From: CAVZVZ01 sp963778895
Lineage (GTDB): Bacteria > Actinomycetota > Acidimicrobiia > Acidimicrobiales > Acidimicrobilacustridaceae
NCBI GenBank assembly: GCA_963778895.1
Contig: CAVZVZ010000005.1
Coordinates: 186,001 to 250,000 of the forward strand
Length of the DNA stretch: 64,000 nucleotides
Direction of reading: 5' to 3'
The position numbers were made by a program, and so were the translations under genes. This document shows positions 46,659-53,941 of the stretch, piece by piece. A model generated the notes under the pieces. The model saw nothing but the letters and a program-made list of their open reading frames with translations, was not told the DNA's origin and did not search any database. Each line of letters starts with the position of its first letter. Position 1 is the first letter of the stretch.

Positions 46659-47248
46659 AGTCGCGCCACGCCGATCATCGAGTCACGAGTGACCAGCTCT
46701 GCCAGTTGGGCCTCGGGCAGACCGTCGGCGCCGGCCGGTCGTTCGGGCAGAACCAGGTACCGAACCTCGGCAGAGGAATCCCACACGCGGATCTCGACGT
46801 CGTCGGGCACGTCGCATCCCATCTCGCGCAGCACGACCCGCGGCTCGCGCACGACCCGCGACCGATAGGGCGGGCTCTTGTACCAGTTGGGCGGCAAACC
46901 GAGCACGGGCCACGGGTAACAGGAGCAAAGGGTGCACACCACGACGTTGTGAACCTCGGGGCCGTTCGCAACGACGACCATGTGATCGCCTTCCGGTCCA
47001 CCGAACCCGAGCTCGCTGATGGCGGCGGTGCCGTCCTCGAGCAACCGGCGACGGTATTCCGCGTCGATCCAGGCTCGCGCCACCACCTTCGCGCCGTTCA
47101 TGGGGCCGACGTCGTATTCGTAGTGCGCGACAACTGCGTCGATGGCGTCGGGATCGAGCAGGCCTCGCTCGACGAGCAGCGCCTCGAGCGCATCCACTCG
47201 TTCCTCGACGGGTGTCCGAGGGATCGGATGATGGTGATCGTCGGTCAC
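46655..47248 (-). CDS. Nitrile hydratase subunit alpha, cobalt type
   Basis: The GTG start at 47248 is chosen because GGAGGAAG lies just upstream and the start overlaps the beta stop (GTGA). The 197-residue protein has the metal-site motif CTLCSC at 105-110 followed by YPWPVLGLPPNWYKSPPYR. Thr in place of Ser in C-(T/S)-LCSC marks the cobalt rather than the iron enzyme; the Cys residues become sulfinic and sulfenic acids. The enzyme hydrates nitriles to amides. His-rich start (DDHHHP) is an odd feature. Confidence 0.93.
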   Translation of the reverse strand: MTDDHHHPIPRTPVEERVDALEALLVERGLLDPDAIDAVVAHYEYDVGPMNGAKVVARAWIDAEYRRRLLEDGTAAISELGFGGPEGDHMVVVANGPEVHNVVVCTLCSCYPWPVLGLPPNWYKSPPYRSRVVREPRVVLREMGCDVPDDVEIRVWDSSAEVRYLVLPERPAGADGLPEAQLAELVTRDSMIGVARL

Positions 47249-47865
47249 GTCGCTTCCTCCAAGTAGCTCTCCCACAAGTCGACGTGCACAGGGTCGCCGG
47301 TTTCGCCCCAGAGCTCGTGCGCTTCGAACCGGACGGTGTATGTCGGCTCATTTCGTTTCTCGTCGCAGTGATACTCCACGTCGGGTAGCGAGAACACGCC
47401 GTCGAGCCGGACGATCGCGCCGCGCTTGCCCTGGACGTAACGCGGTGCCCGCGTGTGACCGAGGGGGTGCCACTCGCGGACCCGGACTTGATCGCCCACG
47501 CCGAACCGGGGCTCGTACGACGACGCGCCGGGGTCGGCCAGTCGGGGTGCACGCACCGGTCTCGCGATGTCAAACGGTGCGCCGAGTCGCGCGTCGAGCT
47601 CGTCGGGCTCGATCGCTCCGGCCTCGATGAGACCGGTCGCCGCCGCGGTGAGCCAGTGCTCGTAGTAGCTCGAGGTGAGGTACCAGGCCGGATCCATCCG
47701 TTCGATGGCGTGTCGGAACCGCCCGTTCAGATGGCCCGACATCATCGCCGAGATCGTGGCGCGGAAGGCTCGTCGCTCCCACTCGTGGTGGAACACCGGC
47801 TCGTCCGGCTCGACCTCGACGGGACCGAAGCCTTGGACACCTCCCAGGTCATGAATGCCGTCCAC
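47245..47865 (-). CDS. Nitrile hydratase subunit beta
   Basis: The 206-residue protein begins with the canonical MDGIHDLGGVQGFGPVEVE and has the C-terminal SH3-like barrel (FGVGDQVRVREWHPLGHTR, RGAIVRLDGVFSLPD, YTVRFEAHELWG). It forms the alpha-beta unit of the enzyme. It leads the beta-alpha-accessory operon. The product amide would need an amidase, and none is encoded in the window. Confidence 0.93.
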   Translation of the reverse strand: MDGIHDLGGVQGFGPVEVEPDEPVFHHEWERRAFRATISAMMSGHLNGRFRHAIERMDPAWYLTSSYYEHWLTAAATGLIEAGAIEPDELDARLGAPFDIARPVRAPRLADPGASSYEPRFGVGDQVRVREWHPLGHTRAPRYVQGKRGAIVRLDGVFSLPDVEYHCDEKRNEPTYTVRFEAHELWGETGDPVHVDLWESYLEEAT

Positions 47866-47979
47866 GCGTCGATCTCAGCACAGGCGGGCCAAATCGTCGA
47901 GGGGACCGTTGAGGAACGTGCCCTTCGCCAATCGAGATCGACTGCTGCCCGAGACCGTCCTCCAACTAGGGTGCCGCCG

Positions 47980-49320
47980 GTGAGGTCGGTCCCGGTGGCG
48001 TCCGCCAAGCATCCGAGCTCCGGCCTTCGTGAAGAGCGGGTCACGCCGGGAGCCGCATGGTCGATCCTGTTGGGCACGCTCGCCATAGCCGCCACTCGTG
48101 CGCCCTACGTACTCCTGCACGGCCGGTTCTGGGCGGAGGAGGGTTCGCTTCACTTCCAACACATGGCCAACAACGCGAGCCCGCTCGACCTGTTCTACGT
48201 TCAAACTCGCACGGGCTACTACAACGCCTTCGCGAACGGCGCGACGTGGCTCGCATCACTCGTGCCTCTGTTGTACGCCCCGCTCGTGACCGCTTGGTTG
48301 TCCTTTGGCGTGCTCGCGACCGTCGTGGGAGTTGCGCTCTTCTGGCCGTCGGAGTTGTTGCCGATCGCGGGCGCCAAGATCGCCGCGGCCGTCCTTCTCG
48401 CCGTGGGCACGCTCGCGGAACCCGAAGCATGGCTCAACACGATCAATGCCCAGACCTACCTGGGCATCTTGACCCTGTTGTTGCTGTTCACGCCCGTCGA
48501 AAGAATCGGCCGCAAGCGTTTCGGCGTCAGCCTCGCCCTGTTGGCGCTCGCGTGTCTGTCGGGCCTCTATTCGATCGCACTCGCACCCCTGTTCGTCATC
48601 CGGGCCGTCACCGAGCGGGGCCGACGCAGATGGGTGCAGGCAGCCACGATCAGTGCGGTGGCTGTTGTCCAGATCATCGTGCTCGTTCTCGCTCGCTCAT
48701 CCGGAAATCTGGCCGACACCAAGCTCTCGATCCCTGGCCCGTCCGAATTGGCGCGCACCGTCGGCGGGTGGCACCTCGGCGCGTTCGTGTTGGGGCCGAC
48801 GACGATCGACACATTGATGCAAGGGCTGGAGGATCGTTCGTGGTTGGCGGCCTTCGCGCTCGGAGTCACTGCCCTCGCCGTTGCGGGCTCGCTCTTGTTC
48901 CTGCTCTGGACCGCACCGAACGCTCGCGTGCCGTTGTTGCTTGTAGGCGCGTTCGTGTTGGTCGAACTGCTGGTGCAGCTCGGTTCTCTCGAAGAGGCAA
49001 CCGGTCGGTATGCCGTCTTGCCCATCGCCATCCTCACGCTCATGGCGATTCATGGCGCGGCAACGTCCGTTCATCCGTGGGCCCCAAAGGTGGGAGTCGG
49101 GCTCTGCGCGATCGTTCTCGTGGCCGGGCTCTCCGGGTTCTGGACGCGACAGCCAACACTCCTGCGTTGTCAGGGCTGCCCTCAATGGAGCGACGAGGTT
49201 CGCGAATGGCAAGCCGGCAACACGACGACGCTCGCTATATGGCCGTATGACCGCGGCTCATGGACGATCGAACTTCACCATGATCCACCGCAGAGCGAGC
49301 ACGACCAGAAGAGTCCATGA
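47980..49320 (+). CDS. Polytopic membrane protein, unrecognised
   Basis: The start is set at GTG 47980, with AGGG 8 bases upstream; GTG 47971 is possible. The 446-residue product has about nine to eleven hydrophobic helices. Near the N-terminus is APYVLLHGRFWAEEGSLHF, an extracytoplasmic loop with Trp, Glu and Glu resembling the acidic first loop of GT-C-type or DUF2079-like membrane enzymes. It ends in a soluble tail with CQGCPQWSDEV and a DRGSWTIELH stretch. Similar proteins are annotated as hypothetical membrane proteins near glycan genes, but nothing here confirms a glycan role. It overlaps no neighbour and is divergent from the nitrile hydratase operon. Confidence 0.65.
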   Translation: MRSVPVASAKHPSSGLREERVTPGAAWSILLGTLAIAATRAPYVLLHGRFWAEEGSLHFQHMANNASPLDLFYVQTRTGYYNAFANGATWLASLVPLLYAPLVTAWLSFGVLATVVGVALFWPSELLPIAGAKIAAAVLLAVGTLAEPEAWLNTINAQTYLGILTLLLLFTPVERIGRKRFGVSLALLALACLSGLYSIALAPLFVIRAVTERGRRRWVQAATISAVAVVQIIVLVLARSSGNLADTKLSIPGPSELARTVGGWHLGAFVLGPTTIDTLMQGLEDRSWLAAFALGVTALAVAGSLLFLLWTAPNARVPLLLVGAFVLVELLVQLGSLEEATGRYAVLPIAILTLMAIHGAATSVHPWAPKVGVGLCAIVLVAGLSGFWTRQPTLLRCQGCPQWSDEVREWQAGNTTTLAIWPYDRGSWTIELHHDPPQSEHDQKSP

Positions 49321-49356
49321 CTCAGCCTCTCGCTCCGCTGCATCGTGGGCGCATGA

Positions 49357-50355
49357 TCAGCCGAACGTGAACGCGAAAGCCGCGACGCCCGGGTCCAGGA
49401 ACTCGATCGCCAACTCCCGATCAACGACGTCCGCCGGCTGCCGGACGAGTTGGTACAAGCGGGGGTCCACAACGGTGCCGTAGCCCTCGGCGTCGACATC
49501 GAGACCGTGCGCGGACCCAGGCGGATCACCGTCGAGGCGCACGCGGAACCGCACCGTCGCACCGGGAGTGGTCGGCGACAGGATGAGATGCACATCGCGG
49601 GCGTGGTATCGGTACACGATCCGGCCGTTTGCATCGCTCGACACCGCCGCCTCCTGGCCGATCGTCCAGCTGCCGGCAAGGGCCCACTCATTGCCTCGCA
49701 AGTCCGCGGGCAGCGTGTACGTACGACGCTCGTCGAACGCAACGCCGCCCGGAGATGCGAACCGCTCGGCGCGCCCGTAGCCGACGTAGGTCTCCGGCGA
49801 CTGCAACTCGTCCCAATCCGCAGCGACCTCTATGCCCTGCGCGTCGATCGAGGCCATGCGGCCGCGCGCGCCACTCGCGCCCGCATCGACGAGCAGCTCT
49901 TGGATGACTTGCTCCGATCGCTCGTAGTCGCCTTCGCCGAACCGGTGATGCCGAATCTCACCGCGAGCGTCGATGAAGTAGAGGGCGGGCCAGTAGTGGT
50001 TCGCGAACGCCTCCCAGATCGCGTAGTCGTTGTCGATGACGATCGGGTAGTCGACGTGCATCTCCTTCGCGGCGCGACGAACGCTGTCGATGTCGGTCTC
50101 TATCCCGAACTCGGGTGTGTGTACGCCGATGACGACGAGACCATCGGTCTCGTACTCCTCTGCCCACGCTCGGACGTACGGCAGCGTACGGAGCCAGTTG
50201 ATGCACGTGTACGTCCAGAAGTCGACGACCACGACCCGACCGCGCAACCCCTCAGTCGCAAGCAGCGGCGAGTTCAGCCACTCGGTCGCGCCGTCGAGCG
50301 ACGGCATGCGCCCTTCGTGCGGTAGATCAGCGGCGGTGAGCGGGTTGGTGTTCAT
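49357..50355 (-). CDS. Thioredoxin-like protein with DipZ-type C-terminal domain
   Basis: The 332-residue protein has a TlpA/AhpC-like thioredoxin domain (residues 15-160; RVVVVDFWTYTCINWLRTLPY, LVVIGVHTPEF, NHYWPALYFIDARGEIRHHRFGEG-type end) and a C-terminal beta-sandwich found in DipZ (GRAERFASPGGVAFDERRTY through GNEWALAGSW). In DipZ proteins the active site is CINC; here it is C51-I-N-W54, so the resolving Cys is lost. No signal peptide is present. It could act as a monothiol redox or peroxide-handling protein, or be non-catalytic. It lies 9 bases after the alpha/beta hydrolase. Confidence 0.85.
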   Translation of the reverse strand: MNTNPLTAADLPHEGRMPSLDGATEWLNSPLLATEGLRGRVVVVDFWTYTCINWLRTLPYVRAWAEEYETDGLVVIGVHTPEFGIETDIDSVRRAAKEMHVDYPIVIDNDYAIWEAFANHYWPALYFIDARGEIRHHRFGEGDYERSEQVIQELLVDAGASGARGRMASIDAQGIEVAADWDELQSPETYVGYGRAERFASPGGVAFDERRTYTLPADLRGNEWALAGSWTIGQEAAVSSDANGRIVYRYHARDVHLILSPTTPGATVRFRVRLDGDPPGSAHGLDVDAEGYGTVVDPRLYQLVRQPADVVDRELAIEFLDPGVAAFAFTFG

Positions 50356-50364
50356 CTCGTTCCC

Positions 50365-51291
50365 TCACGAAGCGAAGCCGTCGACTTCCACGATGGCTTC
50401 GACGAAGGACTGCGGGGCCTCTTGCGGCAGGTTGTGGCCCACGCCACCGGTGAGCGTTCGATGCATGTACTTGCCGGAGAACTTCGCGGCATAGGCACTC
50501 GGGTCCGGATGGGGCGCGCCGTTGGCATCGCCTTCGAGGGTGATGGTCGGCACGGTGACGACGGGACCCTCGGCGAGCCGTGTTTCCAACTCGTCGTATT
50601 CCGATTCGCCGGGGGCGAGGCCGAGTCGCCAGCGGTAGTTGTGGATGACGATACTGACGTGGTCCGGGTTGTCGAACGCGGCGGCGCTGCGATCGAAGGT
50701 CGTCTCGTCGAAGTTCCACTCGGGGGACGCGGTGTGCCAGATGAGCCTCGCGAAGTCGCGTCGGTGCTTCTCGTAGCCGGCCCGGCCGCGCTCGGTCGCG
50801 AAGTAGTACTGGTACCACCACTGGAGCTCCGCTGTCGGAGGCAACGGCGCTTGGTTCGCTGCTGGGCTTCCGATCAGGTAGCCGCTCACCGAGACCATCG
50901 CCTTGCATCGGTCGGGCCAGAGCGCGGCGACGACGTTGGCAGTTCGCGCACCCCAGTCGAAGCCCGCGACGATCGCCGACTCGATGCCGAGTGCGTCCAT
51001 CAGTGCGATGGCGTCGACCGCAAGCGCCGCCTGCTGCCCGTTTCGCATCGTGGCGTGCGACAGAAAGCGTGTCGTGCCATATCCGCGGAGGTACGGGACG
51101 ACGACGCGATAGCCCGCGGCGCCGAGCGCGGGCGCGACGTCGACGTAGCTGTGGATGTCGTAGGGCCAGCCATGGAGCAGCACCACCGCTTGACCGTTGT
51201 TCGGCCCGACTTCGACGTACCCAACGTCGAGCACGCCCGCCGCGATCTGCATCAGCGGACCGAACGACGTGGGATTGGGCTGCTGTGCCAT
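50365..51291 (-). CDS. Alpha/beta hydrolase, epoxide hydrolase/haloalkane dehalogenase type
   Basis: The 308-residue protein has the oxyanion motif HGWP at 40-43, the nucleophile elbow AGFDWGA with Asp112, the acidic region TLEGDANGAPHPD, and the catalytic His in GGVGHNLPQE. An Asp nucleophile points to epoxide hydrolase-like or dehalogenase-like chemistry through an ester intermediate. The cap region is rich in Trp/Tyr (QWWYQYYFATERGRAGYE). The substrate is not evident. It is co-directional and close to the thioredoxin-like gene. Confidence 0.87.
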   Translation of the reverse strand: MAQQPNPTSFGPLMQIAAGVLDVGYVEVGPNNGQAVVLLHGWPYDIHSYVDVAPALGAAGYRVVVPYLRGYGTTRFLSHATMRNGQQAALAVDAIALMDALGIESAIVAGFDWGARTANVVAALWPDRCKAMVSVSGYLIGSPAANQAPLPPTAELQWWYQYYFATERGRAGYEKHRRDFARLIWHTASPEWNFDETTFDRSAAAFDNPDHVSIVIHNYRWRLGLAPGESEYDELETRLAEGPVVTVPTITLEGDANGAPHPDPSAYAAKFSGKYMHRTLTGGVGHNLPQEAPQSFVEAIVEVDGFAS

Positions 51292-51539
51292 GCCTCACCC
51301 TCCGAACAGCAAGAGTGCGTTTGTGCTGTGCCGGCATCACCCCGTACCACGACGGCGCGATTCGCGGACGGTATCCCCGTCGCGGGTCATGGGCAACCGC
51401 CCGAACGTGCTCCTCAGATGCCTTCGTGGTGGGGCGGCGCATGAGTCGAACGGCCTACCGATTCGGGCAATCAGACTCAGGCGCGCGCTACGCGCCCGGA
51501 GCCACCCTTGGGTGAGGCATACGGCGGGGGATCCCTACT
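51292..51539. other. Divergent intergenic region, hydrolase / GGDEF-EAL
   Basis: About 250 bases without a supported gene. A hairpin-capable GGCGCG...CGCGCC lies near 51480, and the bases before the GTG at 51540 lack a clear Shine-Dalgarno (GGGGGAT about 10 bases upstream may serve). No known operator was recognised. Confidence 0.35.
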
Positions 51540-53828
51540 GTGTCGAAGGCGGCATTAGCAGCAATGGGAGTGGCCGGGTGCGCGGCGATCGTCGTCGCGG
51601 CCGAGCCCAGCCATGCCCTGGCCATCGGCGCCGCGTGCGCGGCGTTGGTCGCGTCTGGCTGGCTGGCTGGCGCGCGACGAACCGACGCTCGACGCGCGTG
51701 GTCGGCCTCGATCGCTGCCGCGGCGCTTCTCCAACTCGAGGTGTTGGCTCGGCTCCTGCAGAACGACCAGGCGCTCGGCAACCTGCTCTCGCTGCTGACC
51801 TTGCTCGTGTTCGTCGCAGTCGGCCAAGCCGTCTGGTCGCTGCTCGTCGAGCGCACCGGCCCGCGCGCGGCCCAGCAAATGGTGGTCTGTGTCGTGGTGG
51901 CCACCATGGTGCTGCTTCCCGTATGGGTGTTGGTGCTCGAGCCCCGGCCATTCATGTCCGACCACGCCGCGTACGTGGACGCTCTACTCGCGGTGGCGAA
52001 GGCGGGTATCGCCCTCGCGCTGGTGGTATGCACCGTGCCGCTCGTCAGAGGCGACAGAGGTGCCAGCCCCGGTCGGCTTGTTCTCGCTGCGCTCGCTGTT
52101 CTGTTCGTCATCCAGATGTCGCAAGCTGTTGGGGGCTTGCGTTCCTCGGTCCCGGCCTCGTCGCTGGCCCTCGAGCTGGCGGCCGCGGCGCTGCTGGCTG
52201 GCGCAGCCACACTCCGTACCCAGAGCCGGCGCACGCTGACCCCGAGCGCGTCGCCGATCAGGCGCAGTCGGTTCCTGGCCCTGATCTTCGTCGTGGCCCT
52301 TCTGGTTGGTCCGGTCCTCACCGGACTCAACCTGGCACTCGGGCTGAGCCTTTCGGTCGGCACGATCGCGATCGGCACGGGACTGCTCGCGATCTTGGTC
52401 GCGGGCGCACTGGCCCTCGTGCTGCGTGACCTGGAAAGAGCGGACTACTGGGTGCAGCACGACCACCTGACGGGGCTGCCCAACAGCCGCGCATTCCGGG
52501 GCCGCCTAGGCGAGGCGGTGACCGCGGCACAGCTGGGTGGCCAGTCGGTGGCGGTGATGTTCCTCGACCTCGACCGATTCAAGTTCGTGAACGACAGCCT
52601 CGGCCACAGCGCCGGCGACCAGCTCCTCATGGCCGTCGCCGGACGCCTGGCCGAGTTCAAACGGACAGGGATCGACGTGGCCAGGTTGGGCGGCGACGAA
52701 TTCGGGATGCTCCTGCAATGGGAAGTCGGCGAAGACGACACGATGACCGTGGCTGACCAAGTCATCGACGCCTTCTCCGACCCGTTCTCGATCGCATCAC
52801 CGACGCACGGTCTCCGACAGCTCCACGTGGCGCCCAGCATCGGTGTCGCCCAGTTTCCGGTCGATGGTGAGAATGCGGAGGAGCTGCTGCGAAGCGCCGA
52901 CACCGCCATGTACCAGGCGAAGAGACTCACCGGAGGCCAGGTTCGGCGGCACAGCCCGGAGATGTACGCCGATGCCGTTGGCCGACTCGAGCTCGAATCA
53001 GCACTCCACAGTGCCATCGAGCGCGAGGAACTCGAAGTGTTCTACCAACCGCAGCTCGATGTGGCCTCCAATCGCGTGATCGGCATCGAGGCGCTTCTCC
53101 GCTGGCATCACCCTACGGACGGCCTGCTCGGTCCGGGCCGCTTCATCTCCATCGCTGAGGAGACCGGACTCATCGTTCCGATCGGTGAGTGGGTCCTGCA
53201 GCAGGCCACGCGTTGTGCGGTCGAGCTTCTACCGCTTGTCGGTGACGACTTCACGGTGGCCGTCAACTTGTCAGCGCGCCAATTCGAGATGCAGTCGGTG
53301 GTCGATATGGTTGCCCGCGTGCTTCGTGGCACCCATCTCGACCCTCGGCATCTCGAGCTGGAAATCACCGAGAGCCTGGCCATGGCCACCACGGTCGACG
53401 TACGGCAGGTGCTGACCGACTTGACCAACCTCGGCGTCTCCTGTGTCATCGACGATTTCGGCACCGGTTTCAGCGGACTGGGCTACCTCGACCGATTGCC
53501 GATCCGCGCCATCAAGATCGATGGTTCCTTCATCGGCAGGATCGAGAACGACCAGTCGGATGCGCCGTTGGTCGTGGCCGTACTGGCACTGGCGACGACC
53601 CTCGGCCTGCGCGCCGTTGCCGAAGGCGTGGAAACCCGCTGGCAACGCGACTTCCTGGTGCGCAACGGCTGCACCCTGATGCAGGGCTATCACTTCGCCC
53701 ACCCCATGCCCTTCGCTGCACTCGCCGATTACTTGTCGAGCAACGAACGCCCCCACGACTCGACGCCGTTGATGCCAGAGCCCCAAGTTGACGTTCAGGA
53801 CGAGCTCATCGACTGGTTGGCGTCATGA
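51540..53828 (+). CDS. Membrane GGDEF-EAL protein (c-di-GMP synthesis/degradation)
   Basis: The start is GTG 51540; the product is 762 residues. The first ~285 residues are about eight to ten hydrophobic helices, an unassigned membrane sensor. The GGDEF domain (~300-460) has intact LGGDEFG (GGDEF at 384-388), FLDLDRFKFVNDSLGH and DTAMYQAKR. The RxxD inhibitory site five residues before GGDEF is not present. The EAL domain (~485-740) has GIEALLRWHHP (EAL at 517-519), VNLSARQFE, LELEITES, VIDDFGTGFSGLGYL, IKIDGSFIG and EGVET, so all phosphodiesterase residues are in place. It may be bifunctional or PDE-dominant. It is a single-gene unit, convergent with the A-T-TE gene. Confidence 0.95.
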   Translation: MSKAALAAMGVAGCAAIVVAAEPSHALAIGAACAALVASGWLAGARRTDARRAWSASIAAAALLQLEVLARLLQNDQALGNLLSLLTLLVFVAVGQAVWSLLVERTGPRAAQQMVVCVVVATMVLLPVWVLVLEPRPFMSDHAAYVDALLAVAKAGIALALVVCTVPLVRGDRGASPGRLVLAALAVLFVIQMSQAVGGLRSSVPASSLALELAAAALLAGAATLRTQSRRTLTPSASPIRRSRFLALIFVVALLVGPVLTGLNLALGLSLSVGTIAIGTGLLAILVAGALALVLRDLERADYWVQHDHLTGLPNSRAFRGRLGEAVTAAQLGGQSVAVMFLDLDRFKFVNDSLGHSAGDQLLMAVAGRLAEFKRTGIDVARLGGDEFGMLLQWEVGEDDTMTVADQVIDAFSDPFSIASPTHGLRQLHVAPSIGVAQFPVDGENAEELLRSADTAMYQAKRLTGGQVRRHSPEMYADAVGRLELESALHSAIEREELEVFYQPQLDVASNRVIGIEALLRWHHPTDGLLGPGRFISIAEETGLIVPIGEWVLQQATRCAVELLPLVGDDFTVAVNLSARQFEMQSVVDMVARVLRGTHLDPRHLELEITESLAMATTVDVRQVLTDLTNLGVSCVIDDFGTGFSGLGYLDRLPIRAIKIDGSFIGRIENDQSDAPLVVAVLALATTLGLRAVAEGVETRWQRDFLVRNGCTLMQGYHFAHPMPFAALADYLSSNERPHDSTPLMPEPQVDVQDELIDWLAS

Positions 53829-53941
53829 TCCAACTCGGGGACCGAGATCGAAGGAGTCGGCGCGGAAAGGTGAGGGGCGCTCGATCGTCGTGATCCGCAC
53901 GGCCGCGGCTGTGCCACCGCTGACAGTAAGGATCTGTCAAC

